NCBI GenBank assembly: GCA_008360975.2
Contig: CM039193.1
Span: 20,629,389-20,693,388, forward strand
Direction of reading: 5' to 3'
Source: Lichenostomus cassidix
Taxonomy: Eukaryota > Chordata > Aves > Passeriformes > Meliphagidae
Length of the DNA: 64,000 nt
The translations under genes were made by a program, and so were the position numbers. Within the stretch, counting starts at the first letter, position 1; every line of letters starts with the position of its first letter. Below, in pieces: positions 37,431 through 48,358 of the stretch. The notes under the pieces were generated by a model. It had not been told where the DNA came from, made no database searches, and saw only the letters and a program-made list of their open reading frames with translations.

Positions 37431-40400
37431 GGGGCCCGTGCACCTGAGCGTGGCGGGGGAGATGTCCCGGTGTGGCGAGCGGTGCCACAGCAGCATGAAT
37501 AGGGGAGAAGGTCACAGGAGAAGGCTGGCACCAGCCCCACGCCATACCGAGAGCTGCCAGCATCTCATTGTTCCCGGTGTTCCGCATCTAGAAGTGGAAT
37601 TCGTGCTGCAAGGCATTCTCCGCCCACCCACAGAGACCAAAAAACCATGTTCCCCGCCTCATCCTGAGGACAACCGCGGCCCCGGGACATGGTGTTCTCC
37701 TCCTGCTGAGCTACCCGATTAAAGAAGGGATAGTCGCATCAAGACCCACTGCCGTGACCAGCCGTGACATTTGGGCAGCTTTACTGTGCTGTCTGGAAAG
37801 GATTTGCTCGCCTGTGAGGAAAGTGCCATCAGCCTTTGCCTCAGGTTACACCCACTGGGCACGTTTGGTGGCAGAGGCACAGGGACTGGCACACTCATTG
37901 GGGCACCACGGGTAGAACTAATTTTTAAAACATAATGAAGACTAAACAGAGACAAACCTCTATAAGTTGGACTGCTGCAATTCCTAAGCAGCCCCATAAA
38001 GGTGGGGGGTGTGTGCCCCTGGAGGGGTGGGGAGATGCTTCACTCCCATGGTCAGGAGAACCCTGCAGCTTCACCCTGTCTTCATAAAAGCAAGTGCAGC
38101 TTGGACTTTCTTCCAGTGTCAAAAACAATTGGTAATGAACTTGTGAGCAAATAGCAAGAATAATGAAAACAACACGTATGTTTTAGCACTCCACAAGGTC
38201 TCAAACATAAAGCAATGTATTTACTCACAGCTGCAGGGTTTTTCCAAGCTACTTTGAACTTCTGCCTGTGCACATATCCCTCATCCCTTTAATAAGCTGT
38301 GTAAAGGCTGAATGCTGCCTATTAGTCATGAAGCTGCCTCAGTCAATTTTTCTTCAAGGCCCTGACACTGCCTAGAGTTCCCTGTGCATCAAGTGCAGGG
38401 ATGTGTTTGTCCCTTGAGCATTGATGTGACACTCTGTCACCTGGACCTTACAAGTAGCAAATCAGTGTCCTCAGCCTACAGTGTACATGTGAAATTCCTT
38501 TAGTTTTTTATTTTTAGAATTCTCAGGAAAAGGCATTTTCACTCTCATGCACCTCTGTACCATCACGACTGTCACTGAATGTTTTTAGGGGGTTTAAAAT
38601 TGTGATTCTTCTATAACGCTAAGTGAGGAAAATAACAGCTCTCCTCCACACTGTTTTTCACTATTAGGATTTCTTCATGGCCTTATATGTTTTTCTTTTG
38701 TCCACCCAAACAGGTAGCATTGCTAGTCTCACCCATTCACCACCGATTCATCATTAACATATTTTTAATAATAAATACTGGCTTGTTTCTTTCACCCCAT
38801 ACTTTTTGAGCCTTCATTCTGTGTGCTCTCTGCAACTCTGGGCTCAAGCACATTAGCTACCCTTCAGTGCTCCTCCCTCTCCTAAACTGAAACCTGCATG
38901 TAATGACTTGCTCTCAGGACACAGATTCATTTCACACTCTGAATATTTCTGGGATTGCAAGTGAATTGTGAGATCTGATCAGTTTGGTGGGTTAATAGGG
39001 ATGAGCTGTTCAACTTGTCATAGCAGAAGGGACTTCACTGGGTAATTTGTTTTCTAGATCATTTCTAAAACTAAAGCTTGTTGCTAGGTTTCACACTTTG
39101 TTATTTTATAAACTACCCAAGATACAAAGGCAGAAATTATAAATATTGCAATAGCTAATTAAAAAGCATTTCTGCCCAGTTTCGTAAAACTAGTCACTTG
39201 TCAAAGTTAAGGTTTTCATCATTCTTCAAGGTAAACATGCAGGCTAATAAAAGCTGTACTGAGTAGGAGTACAGCCCGGCCAGTGCCCATCACCTCCTCC
39301 TGAGCACAGCCAGAGACCACTGCCCATTTCTTCCAGTCACTGTCCTCAAACTCCGTCAATGCAAAGGCTTAGCTGCCACCCCACTGATTCAAGGTGTCAT
39401 GGCCAAGTGTATTTTGGTGATATGGACTTATACAACAGCTGGAGATGGTTGCTTTTCTTTTTTCTGTTCACATTTTAAAGCTATCCACTGAGAACAAAGC
39501 AGTAGAATCATACAGGAACCATATTAAATGCTAAAATAAATTTGGGTAGTGTTTCTTCTTGTGGAAATAACCTACAGAAAAATTTTTCCCTAGTGGAAAA
39601 GTCATAGCAAAGGCAACACCCTGCAATGCTAGTTTTATTTAACCTGAGTCCCAATCCCAAAGCAGGTAGGCACGATAATCAAATGCTGAAAAATATTCAG
39701 GTATCTAAATGTGTAAACCACCCTAACCTGTGCTAAAATTGGGGTCACTGCAGACAGGAAACTCCTTATAGATGTCTTTCTTTTAATAGATTACTTTGGA
39801 TAAGTCCACATGCACCACAATTAGGGTGGTACAGGACATCATAATTTCAATCTCCTTTTATCCACTGCATTTGTATACAGCTCAGCTATAGCGAACAGCA
39901 GAACAAGAAAGTCTTTAAATTGGCCCTGAAACAGTCATAAGAAACCCTAGCAAGCTGTTCCAAATTTCCTCTCTTGTTTTCTATTAAAGAAAAAACTTTA
40001 GGGGTGAGAACACTTTGGGACTGCTTAGATGTTTGGCAATGACAGTTCTTAAAGTAAACATGCTTCCAAATAAGAACCTGAAAGACTCAGGTGCTTTGAA
40101 AATATTTATTTGCAAGAGTTTGGTGAGTTCCTGGCAGAAAGCTGCTAGAGGTAACATCTGCCTACAAGAAATTATCAGAGGAACTGGAGTGTTTGCCACA
40201 AAACCAAATTCTTAAGATGCCTAAGCATCAGGAGAAAGAGCCAACTCAACTTTGGACATTTGATGGATTGCTTGAGCTGGATTTGGAAGCATACAGCAGC
40301 CGCAGGAATCGCATCTTGGCTGGAACAGTCAGATATACTAGCCTGGTAAGCATTTGGCCCACTGCAGGAGAGCTGAAGGAGGAATGACTGGCCTGTCCAA

Positions 40401-40766
40401 ACAACAGTATGTCTGGCACACCATCTGCTAGGTATAGGAGGAGCAGATTCTCAGGATACTTCCTCACTCTACCAGGAGGGAGCAAGCCAGAGAGGAAAGG
40501 AGGATATTTCCCCTTCTCAAACACCTCCCTATTTTTTTTCCTTCTCCCCACTGCACAGCCCTCTGACCTACCTGCAGCTTCTGCAGACCATGCTGTCTGC
40601 AAAGCTTCTGCAGATCTCTTGCTTTTCAGCACTCTTCTTCCTTGGTTTCATTCACCTGGGGAAGCCTCTCCTGTATGTCTGCAGAAAGGGCCAGGTCAGT
40701 CCAAGGGATTGGCTTCTTCTCAGCTGAACTGCAGCAAAATGTTTGTGCTTCATGCTACAGAAAATC
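37431..40766. other. Upstream intergenic sequence, no gene seen
   Basis: Falls back to AT-rich composition beyond about 37750. No conserved exon or large repeat recognised. Confidence 0.5.
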
Positions 40767-40862
40767 ATTGAATCATAGACTAGATTCATAGAACAGGTTG
40801 GGTTGGAAGGGACCTTGGCCACCTAATCCAGCCCCCCTACCATGGACAGGGACATCTTCAGG
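40767..40862 (-). repeat. CR1 LINE 3' terminus, antisense
   Basis: TTGAATCATAGACTAGATTCATAGAACAGG is the inverted CR1 terminal repeat region, followed by TTGGAAGGGACCTTGGCCACC and CCATGGACAGGGACATCTTC, the standard avian CR1 tail. The true 3' end is retained; the 5' side is truncated after about 95 bases. Confidence 0.9.
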
Positions 40863-41379
40863 TATGGAGTCTCTCAAAAACTCCTAAACTGCAGGCAAAG
40901 CAGTGCAACCACACCACTTCTGGTACCAGCCTTTTATCTGACCATCAATGTTCCCTTTTAAATCACCTTTGCAAATCTGACTGACAAGCAGTAAAGGAGC
41001 CACTGTTACTTACTCTATTTTGATGTGGTAAACATGCACTTATTTGGATTTTAACCAAGCCTGTTTCATTTTAGATAAATCATTTAAGCACATGTTTAAA
41101 CTGAAGCCAAATAAGAGCCTGCACATTGGGGTGTACCAGTGTCTTCGTTTGAAAGACAGGTGTCTGCCAAGAGAGGTTGAACCCTCCCTTAGAACAGAGA
41201 ATGTGATTTTTTTCCCTCCCTCCGAATTATTTAATTTTGTAAATCAAGGGCTTTCAGGCAAAGGTATGGGAAATAAAGGAATATCAGTTCTTTACTAGTA
41301 TCTATAAACAAACAATAACAATAATAGCAACAACAACTAGAATCAGAAAACCAATAGCAGATGACTTGTGAGCTGCCGA

Positions 41380-41830
41380 GCCTTTTCCCGTGTGGTGTAA
41401 TCACGGTTGCAAGCAGCAGGGGCGCTGTTGAGCTCCCGGCCGGGCAGGGCAGGTGCGATGACTCCCGAGCGGCTGCAGGTGGCGCTGTGGCGCAGGGTCA
41501 GGTCAGCGTCCGGCAGCTGCAATGGCGGGCAGGCTGAGAAGCACACAGGGCAGCGAAACAGCTCAGAGCAGCGAGAAAGCAGGGCAGCAGGGGCGGGCGC
41601 CGGCTCTCTCTCTCTCTCTCTCTCTCTCCCTCTCTCCCCGGCCAGCGAGGCAGTCAGGATTTCTGCAGTCACAGCAGACGCCGCGGTCTCATGCGGCAGA
41701 GGGCGGGGGCAGGCAGCAGAGGCCGCAGGGCTCTCCCGGCAGCAGCTGCAGGAAAACACAGCCCGGGGGAAAACGTGCCCTTCCCCGTGGGGAGAAAGGT
41801 TGAATCAAAGCTCACCCAGCTAGGAGAAGA
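41380..41830 (+). promoter_or_regulatory. Second GC-rich island, possible plus-strand promoter
   Basis: A 450-base CpG-containing, GC-rich block stands out from its surroundings. It includes CCCGGCCGGGCAGGG, GGGGCGGGCGCCGG and a CT repeat. No TATA box is seen. It lies about 4.3 kb upstream of the BICD2 start, on the side where a divergent gene would begin; in mammals FGD3 lies on that side, but I see no FGD3 coding sequence here. Overlapping frames in all directions are typical of GC-rich sequence and are not reported as genes. Confidence 0.45.
41604..41628 (+). repeat. CT dinucleotide repeat
   Basis: About twelve uninterrupted CT units inside the GC-rich island, followed by an imperfect extension to about 41637. 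Confidence 0.95.
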
Positions 41831-42128
41831 GAAAAAAACAGGGCACAGTTGGATTCCCTCTGGTCGCAGGCGAAGAGCAAAAAAAGAGCAGCCTCTCTCC
41901 TCAGCGTCCGAACCACCAGAGAGAGTTCCAAGGGCTGGCTCTACCCTTACCCTGCCCTGACCAAGCCCAGCTTTTGTCTTTTACAAAAGACTTGATCACT
42001 CTAAACATCTAACTATTTGTTGCTTAGTAACAGGAATGGGAAGAAATTCTCAACCCCCGACAACCAGTATAACCAAGCAGATCCTTGAAATACTTCTTTT
42101 TTTTTCCATCTTCATTTTCTTATTACAG

Positions 42129-42239
42129 TTCCAAAGGGTCCCAGGTGCCAAAGGCTGCCTAGAGGGGACTAATATACCTGTGCACACACAGAAATGCAGC
42201 ACATACTTCGGCAGGGACTGCTTTTTTCTCTCTGTACAA
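42129..42239 (+). other. Candidate internal exon, 111 bp, plus strand
   Basis: A long polypyrimidine tract (TTCTTTTTTTTTCCATCTTC and more) leads to ATTACAG at 42122-42128, a strong acceptor, and 111 bases later TACAA|GTAAGAAAT is a strong donor (GT at 42240-42241). The interval is open in one frame (37 codons, no recognised domain). It lies 300 bases downstream of the GC-rich island. Splice-site quality is the only support; it could be a chance pairing. Confidence 0.25.
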
Positions 42240-42258
42240 GTAAGAAATACATCTACTC

Positions 42259-42532
42259 TGTCGCTGTTGAGCCGCTAGCAGAGTAAGAAGACCCAGGTTC
42301 AAAGTGTGGCATCAAGAAGAAGGTTTTATTATTTAATTCCATCTTATATAGACTTTTCAAATGTCACCCAGATTGGTCAGTTCGAAGCCTCCCCCTAGGC
42401 CTGATTGGCCAGGCCTGAACTGTCCACATCCCGAGAAACTGTTTTTAATAACATCCAAACTTTATCTTTGTTTATAAAACACAGGAAGAAGAGAGAGAAG
42501 AATTCTCACAGGAAAGGTCTGTGCTAGCCACA
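42259..42532 (-). repeat. Solo LTR of the class II provirus family, perfect 6-bp TSD
   Basis: Aligns along its whole length with the provirus 5' LTR at 51011-51282: similar length (274 and 272), shared segments such as GAAACTTTATCTTT and GTGCTAGCCACA/GTGCTGCCACA, and an inverted polyadenylation signal (TTTATT near 42325). On the minus strand it begins TGTGGCTAGCAC and ends CAACAGCGACA. Both flanks are CTACTC (42253-42258 and 42533-42538), a perfect duplication, so it is an independent solo LTR and not the 3' LTR of the provirus. Confidence 0.92.
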
Positions 42533-42539
42533 CTACTCT

Positions 42540-44016
42540 ACTTCCACCAATGTGAGAGAAGAAGTTTTTATATTTTCACTCTTCTCATCAGCACTGAAGC
42601 AAGACAGGCATAGCCAGAGCCTGCTGTCACAGAGCCTGCCCTGTGACACACAGCAGACATTTCAGTGAAATCTGTTATATTACTCCAAATTGATGTGACA
42701 TGAGTAAAATTAGTGGGTCAGAGTTCTGGCCCCAGAGAGGATGGTTTCATAATACCAATGTGAGACAGCAGCTTTGGTGCCTTTAAACATCATCTGTGCA
42801 CCCCCTACAATGTGCCAAAGTCCCAGAATGCTGCTGGCACCTCCATCCTTTTTGCTGAAGACCTAACGTGGGAGGAATGGCAAGGCAGCATTTCTGCAGT
42901 CAGATGATTTCCTCACTGCTCGAACATCTTCCTGGCAATGCCAGTTTTCCAAATATAAAGCAAGAGTCTGGGGAGTCCATCAGATCTGCCTTTGATTCAA
43001 AGCAAGGCTCATGTTAAAAGTTACATTCAAAAGTTTTTCTCTCCTTCCAAGCAAGCACACTTCTGCAGCACCTCAGCCTAGGCCAGAATCTAATCAATTT
43101 TGAATGTCTTAATGCCACTCAATAGGTGATAAATAAGTTTAAAACTGAGCATTTTCCCCCATCAGGGGAGCCAAGCTGGAAATTTCCTCTCTTGCTGATG
43201 CATTCCCATGCCCATGGTGCTGCTCAGTAGCTCCCCAAGGCACAAAATGGCTGTTGCCCTCTTCTAAACATAGTATTCCTCAGCGCCAACTTTCTAGCTT
43301 AAATTAAGGAAAACCTTAAAAAAAAACCAACCAGAACCCAACTGTGGCATTAATTAAATTAATTTAAAAGCTAATCAGCTAAATACTTCACGGTAGGTCT
43401 GAGCTCATTGGTATTTTCCTCTGTTATCTAAGTACAAGGTCCCTACATGACAAGAGGATCAAGTTTAAAAAAGGAAGGGCAGAGGGCTGGAGAAGCTATG
43501 CGGGCTGACAGAAAAGATCCTGCAGTTTAGGAAGAGGTAGAAGCACAGACGCATGGCATGCAGGGTCAAAGCTGCCAGCCAGCTCACTGATAGAGGGACT
43601 GTAAAGAAAACAAGGTGCGACCCAGCTAATTAGTCTGTGCTTTTAGAAGTGAGCTAATGAATTATGGAACTGGTTTTTGGAAAATGCTGTTTCCACTTAG
43701 TTTTGGAATTCACAGATTTCACCAATATCTACTATAATTCCTGTATTAATTACTAATAATGTGAATTCCAATTGAATTCCTATTATGCCTATTAAAATGT
43801 TATATAGAAGCAACATTTATCATAGTGATCAATGTCAGCAGCTGACACTGAGGCAGGGCTCACCTTTAGCATTCAGAGATATTACTGAGGGGATTTAAGA
43901 TTGTAACAGTAGGTTCCTATTTTATACATTTTGATAGAAATAAATAGACTTATACCTTCATCGTTATCCTATGATGCTTTTCCCTCTGCTCTGGCCTTTA
44001 GATAATACTTCCAGAA
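42540..44016. other. Intergenic sequence, nothing recognised
   Basis: No gene or repeat identified between the two solo LTRs. Confidence 0.5.
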
Positions 44017-44022
44017 CGGGTT

Positions 44023-44393
44023 TGTTGGAAAACACAGCTTTCCAGCAAAACTTGTGTTAGTTGAGCAGGCCTGAACAAAGCCTCAGCACAGGCAGGCCTC
44101 AGTAAAAATCCTAGTAAAGTGTCATGAGAAGCTAAAACCTGGGAACCACAGCTGTGTTTCTAGGCTGTGAGAAAAATGTTATAAGAAAAGATAAGGAGTC
44201 AGAAGTGTTATGAGAAAAGATAGGGAGTCACCAGGAGAATCCCCTGAATATGTGAGAACAGACTGCAGATACGTGTGTAACTATAATTAGAAACATCTGT
44301 AACAGTATATAAGTTTCTCGTTTGCTGAAATAAAATGGAGCTTGCTTATATCTCACATTGAGACTGCTGCTTGCTCTCTCTCGCGGATCATCA
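44023..44393 (+). repeat. Solo ERV LTR with perfect 6-bp TSD
   Basis: Begins TGTTGGAAAACACAG and ends CGCGGATCATCA. TATATAAG at 44306-44313 and AATAAA at 44329-44334 are placed as in a compact class II LTR. Both flanks are CGGGTT (44017-44022 and 44394-44399). The family differs from the one at 42259-42532. The U3 has a 29-bp tandem duplication. Confidence 0.93.
44178..44230 (+). repeat. 29-bp tandem duplication inside LTR U3
   Basis: GTTATAAGAAAAGATAAGGA at 44178 is repeated as GTTATGAGAAAAGATAGGGA at 44207. GATA motifs (AAGATAAGG, AAGATAGGG) occur in both units. Confidence 0.9.
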
Positions 44394-44399
44394 CGGGTT

Positions 44400-45087
44400 A
44401 AAAACACCTGCTACAAAACCAAACCAGACCAAAACTAACCAAAACCCCCCATCAACCAAAACCCAAAATGCAAAAAGAAAGGCAACCCCAGGTGACTAAG
44501 AAAAAAAGCTGACATATAATAAAGAATAACTAATATCTTGACATAGGCAGCATTTTCGATGTATATTAACATCCACAATCAAAAGATAATAAATTGCCTC
44601 ACTGCTCATTCAAGAGCCCCCATAAGAGGGTTCAGGAAAACAAGAAGCAGAGCAGCAAATTAATCACTGCTGATTAAAGGCAGCCATTTAAAGAGCTAGA
44701 CCTTAATGGGGCACATTCTGTAGCTACTGCAGATTTATGTGTCCTTTGCATGTCTGCAAAGCAGTGTCAGGGATGTATCAATGTGGGATACATTGATACT
44801 GCGTTTATTGGTGTGGGGTGTATTGGTACTGGGTGCTTTGGTGCTGGTTGTACTGATACTGGGTGTACACTCACAGGCTGCATAGCAAGCAGTAATCACT
44901 CTGGATAGAAACAAATGTAGCTGCTCTGTCTTCAGTGGTGTACAGCAAGAGCCAGGTCCCTTCTACAGACACCTGCCTAAAAAACCAGAATGGGTCCTCG
45001 TGTAGTCTGATAGAAAACAGTTGTGCCGTGCTACAGAAGCACATGGTTATACTCAGCAGTCAAATTCTTTGCTGCTTAAAATGAAAT
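44400..45087. other. Sequence left of the provirus, no 3' LTR found
   Basis: A matching 3' LTR or a polypurine tract would be expected here if the provirus were complete; neither is visible. The only structure is the degenerate short-unit array at 44789-44865. Confidence 0.55.
44789..44865 (+). repeat. Degenerate 15-17-bp tandem array
   Basis: About five units on the theme TATTGGTACTGGGTG (for example TACATTGATACTGCG, TATTGGTACTGGGTG, CTTTGGTGCTGGTTG, TACTGATACTGGGTG). The units are well diverged, so the array is old. Confidence 0.8.
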
Positions 45088-45431
45088 TCATTCCACATAA
45101 AGATTAGTGCAGACATGATGCAGATTTTCCTGAGCAGTGTCTGTGAGACTAGATCCTCCATCCATAGGGTCAGCTCCCCAGACTGGCCACCAATGTTGCG
45201 CATGGGAAGAAGTTTGCTTTCTTCCTAGCACACAGGGGGCTCTCCACATGATGTCTAAAACACTAAAACACTTGGCAAAAATACAAACAAAAATAGAATT
45301 AGACTTTTGCTTTCTTCTTCTATTGGGAGAAATTATAGGCTGGCCAAAGGATAAGCTACATCTTTCATCACCAGATCTGGATAAAGATTTGGAGGGGAAG
45401 AAGCCAGAGAGAGTCTGATCCAAAGAGTCAC
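45088..45431 (-). other. Unassigned segment joined to the broken integrase
   Basis: From about 45432 leftward the minus strand stops resembling integrase. A 111-codon frame (45088-45423) contains a basic stretch (NRRRKQKS) followed by a hydrophobic run (IFVCIFAKCFSVL). That could be a leftover of an envelope leader after a deletion of the 3' part of pol, or host sequence read by chance. I cannot assign it. Confidence 0.3.
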
Positions 45432-45960
45432 AAATTTATGGTCTACACCCCATAGGTGTAAGAACTGCTGCATCTTCTGCGAGGCACAGGCAGGACCATT
45501 ACTGGTTTTCACAGTAGATGGCACGCCCAGGACCAAAAAGGCTAATTTCCAATGGGCAATGGCATCATGACTCTTTTCTCCAGTATGAGCAGTTGCCCAC
45601 ATAGCTGAGGAGAAAGTGTCAATAGACACGTGCACACACTTGAATTGGCCAAATTCAGGGATGTGTGTCACATCTGTCTGCCAGAGCTGCAAGGCCTTTA
45701 GGCCTCTGGGGTTTACCCCCGGTTGCAGAGGTGCAGCGAGTCTGTGGCAATCAGCACAAGCACTGACAATGTCACAAGCCTCAGCTGGCATCAATTGAAA
45801 CTGCTTCTGCAGAATATGTGCACTCTGATGAAAGAAATTGTGTGATGCCTTGGCTTGTGCAATTTTGTCAGGCTGAGGTGCCACCCATGCAGGGTTGGCT
45901 AACATGTCGGCCCTGGCATTGTCTTCTGTTATAAAACCCGGTGTTATATAATTTGGTGTG
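45432..45960 (-). pseudogene. pol: pol: integrase fragment, inactive
   Basis: Integrase would insert viral DNA into the host genome. The N-terminal zinc-binding domain is intact: two His in HQSAH (HX3H) and two Cys in CADC (CX2C). The core starts normally with WQTDVTHIPEFG, which carries the first catalytic Asp, but the second catalytic Asp position reads Ser (KTSNGPACAS, codon at 45501-45503). Homology then stops right after LWGVDHKF, so the catalytic Glu and the C-terminal domain are missing. The fragment is in a different frame from RNase H upstream; the shift lies near 45950. Confidence 0.9.
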
Positions 45961-46905
45961 GCTTTGAATGAGCAAAATATAATATGGATGCACTTGAACT
46001 TGAATCGCCTTCCACAAAGTTTGCAATAGCGAAAACAGAGTCACATTATTGACTTCCTTTAAAAGTGAACAATGCAAATGTTTGGTTATATCCGCTACAT
46101 AAGCAGAATCAGTGACCAAATTCAAAGGCACCTGAGAGAACTGATGAAAAGCCATGGCAACTGCCTTCAATTCAACCAACTGAGCAGAGCCTGTGTTGTG
46201 GCTTTTCAGCACTTGCCACTCAGAACCCTCCTTCCAGGTGACAATGGCCTTTCCTGTTTTCCCAGAACCGGCCGTGAAGATGGTGGGTCCATGAACGGGC
46301 ACCCAACTGTTCTTTGGCTGCAATGTAAAACTGATTGAATTTGCCAGCTGCAGAAATTTGTGGCTGGGCAGATGGTAAGCAATCTGCCCTGAGAAATTTT
46401 GCAGTGCACTTTGCAAAGGAGTGCTATTAGCAAGGCTCCATTCAAAGTTGTCCCATGATACCGGAACAACAATCGTTGCAGGATCTGCTGCCATCAATTG
46501 TAAACACCGATAACGGCATTTGATTATCAGGCAAGCTATCAATTCGAACAATGTGGGTGCTGTCTTTTTTGGCTGATGGGGCAAAAAGACCCATTCCAGG
46601 ATATGCAAAGGGTCATCCCATTGTTTGTCCCACTGGCCAATGATACCTGTAGGATGGAGGTCTGGAGCAGTAATGAAAACAGTGATATCAGTAGAGGGAT
46701 CTACTCGATAAACCTGACAAGCAGAAACAGCTTGCTGCATCTCATTCAGCACTCATCATGCCTCAGGGGTCAATTTCCAAGGAGAGTTTAGATCAGAGTG
46801 CCCCTTTAAAATTTTAAAAAGTGGGGAAAGTTGTGCATTGGTTAGTCCCAAATACGGAGGTAACCAATTGACGATACCCAGCAATTTTTGGGCGTCATTC
46901 AGTCT
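45960..46905 (-). pseudogene. pol: pol: RT connection and RNase H, inactive
   Basis: The connection region begins near 46905 (NDAQKLLGIVNWLPPYLG), one frame away from the polymerase part, and meets two adjacent TGA stops at 46753-46758 before a 294-codon open stretch (to 45868). RNase H, which degrades the RNA strand of the hybrid during reverse transcription, is recognisable from TIFTAGSGKTGKAIVTW, AQLVELKAV and NLVTDSAYVADI. The Glu and the second Asp are kept, but the first catalytic Asp is Ala (codon GCC, 46270-46272). The 3' end of the open stretch runs out of frame before integrase starts. Confidence 0.9.
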
Positions 46906-47640
46906 TAAGAGAGTCTGAAAACTGCACCTCTTGATGTTGTATGGTTTGATCCAAAATTTTGACTCCTAAATATTTCCAAGGAGGCTGCTGTTGAACCTTC
47001 TCTGGAGCCACTTGCAACCCATAGGAATGCAAGGCATTGAGCAGTCGAGGCTGTGACCTCTGCAACTCATCCTGGGTGGATGCTGCTACAAGGGTATCAT
47101 CCATATAATGGTAGCAGAGTGCCTCAGGAAACTGCTCACAGATTCTGGACAAGGCCTTAGCAACATACCATTGACAGATAGTCGGGCTATTTTTCATACC
47201 ATGACGCAACACTTTCCATTGAAATCTCTTTACAGGATCCACATTGTTAATTGCAAGCACAGTAAAGGCAAATTTTGGTCTGTCATTGGGGTGCAAAGGG
47301 ATTGTGAAAAAACAATCCTTCAAATAAATAATCAAGATTTCCCACCCTGTGAGAATCATTGTAGGTGAGGGCATGCCAGGCTGTATGCTCCCCATACTTT
47401 CCATCACTGCATTAACTTTTCAGAGATCTTGCAACAGTCTCCATTTCCCTGATTTTTTCTTAATTACGAAAACAGGGGTGTTCCACGGACTAGTAGAAGG
47501 CTTAATGTGTCCCTGTTGCAGTTGCTCCTGAACCAGCTGACAATGGGCAACTAATTTGTCTTTTGGCAGGGGCCACTGTGGTTCCCATATGGGTGTTTTG
47601 GTCAGCCATCGAAGAGATAGCATGGAATACGGTGCGCTCT
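46895..47640 (-). pseudogene. pol: pol: reverse transcriptase, inactive
   Basis: Copies viral RNA to DNA in the intact element. The N-terminal motif [15 protein letters not shown] and the [20 protein letters not shown] segment are followed by an in-frame TGA (47420-47422) where relatives have Arg, so a CGA-to-TGA change is likely. Beyond it the fingers and palm continue in the same frame: LKDCFFTIPLHP, FQWKVLRHGMKNSP and the catalytic YMDD in CYHYMDDTLVAA. The first catalytic Asp position, just before LKDCFF, is Tyr (codon TAT, 47324-47326). The frame ends in QFSDSLKTE and a shift near 46905. Confidence 0.93.
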
Positions 47641-47930
47641 TGCACACAGTGACCCCTATTAAAAATTTGTCATGATTTGCGCCCCCCCAAGCTGCCAACA
47701 CATCCCGTCCCCAGAGGTTAATTGGAGCTGAAGTAACAAAGGGCCATATTGAGCCCATGTGTCCCTCTGGGTCCTTCACCAACACAGGTCGCTTACTCAA
47801 TCTGCTCTGTGTGGTTCCTCCCAGCCCTGTGATAGCTGATCCCACAGGGGCTAAAGGCCATGAAGGAGGCCATGAAGGGGAGGGAAGAATCGTTGCATCA
47901 GCACCGGTATCAATCAAACCTTGGATTCAA
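47640..47930 (-). pseudogene. pro: pro: retroviral aspartic protease, in frame with RT
   Basis: Processes the viral polyproteins. The active-site motif is intact ([12 protein letters not shown], Asp near 47909), and the C-terminal [12 protein letters not shown] matches the family's conserved GRD helix. Two TGA stops (47933-47935 and 47927-47929) lie between it and the dUTPase-like domain in the same frame. It reads straight into reverse transcriptase with no stop and no frame change, unlike the usual betaretroviral pro/pol arrangement. Confidence 0.85.
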
Positions 47931-47932
47931 AT

Positions 47933-48358
47933 TCAGTGCTGATGCGCTTTCGGCATGATGAGGGTACATGTCATCTGTGGTCTCTGATTAGAGATGGCAG
48001 CAGTCCAGTAGACCTGTGGAAGTCCCGGCAGTTCAGTGCTGTTACCTCCACCAACTTGCTGGTCTACCCTGGGAACAGAAGACTCAAAAGGCAACAATTG
48101 AGCAATGTGAATCTTTTCAGGGATAGTGACGGGGGGATCTGATGTGGAAACCGTAGCATGAATCTGGCCTGTAAAATCAGCATCTGTAACTTCTGGAAGA
48201 ACAAGGATCCCTTGGCTGGTAGCATCAGGCCCTCCCACAAGCAGCAGACTGAATCCCTGATCTAGGGGTCCATGCACATCCAAGGGAACCCTATGGGCAT
48301 CGCTAGACTCTAGGATGACTGTTGCTGTGGTGTAGGCGTCGACTCAGGCTGAGCCTTG
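47933..48358 (-). pseudogene. pro: dUTPase-like domain
   Basis: The frame opens with a motif I-like GSA-stop-VDAYTT, with TGA at 48344-48346 inside the motif, then reads HRVPLDVHGPL, DADFTGQIHATVSTSDPP, and TIPEKIHIAQLLPF, the last matching the conserved 'IAQLL' helix of dUTPases. A Gly-rich QVGGGNSTE follows, near the place of the phosphate-binding C-terminal motif. In beta- and some related retroviruses this domain sits at the start of pro and lowers dUTP. The stop in motif I and the missing motif III tyrosine make activity unlikely. Confidence 0.75.

Noticed and set aside
37420..37722. TATAAAA followed by a 97-codon plus-strand frame
   Set aside because: The ATG at 37429 lies only two bases after the TATA motif and so upstream of where transcription would begin. 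The frame has no recognisable domain.
41343..41823. 138-codon frames on both strands of the GC-rich island
   Set aside because: Low-complexity Arg/Ser/Leu-rich translations of GC-rich sequence and the CT repeat; open on both strands at once.
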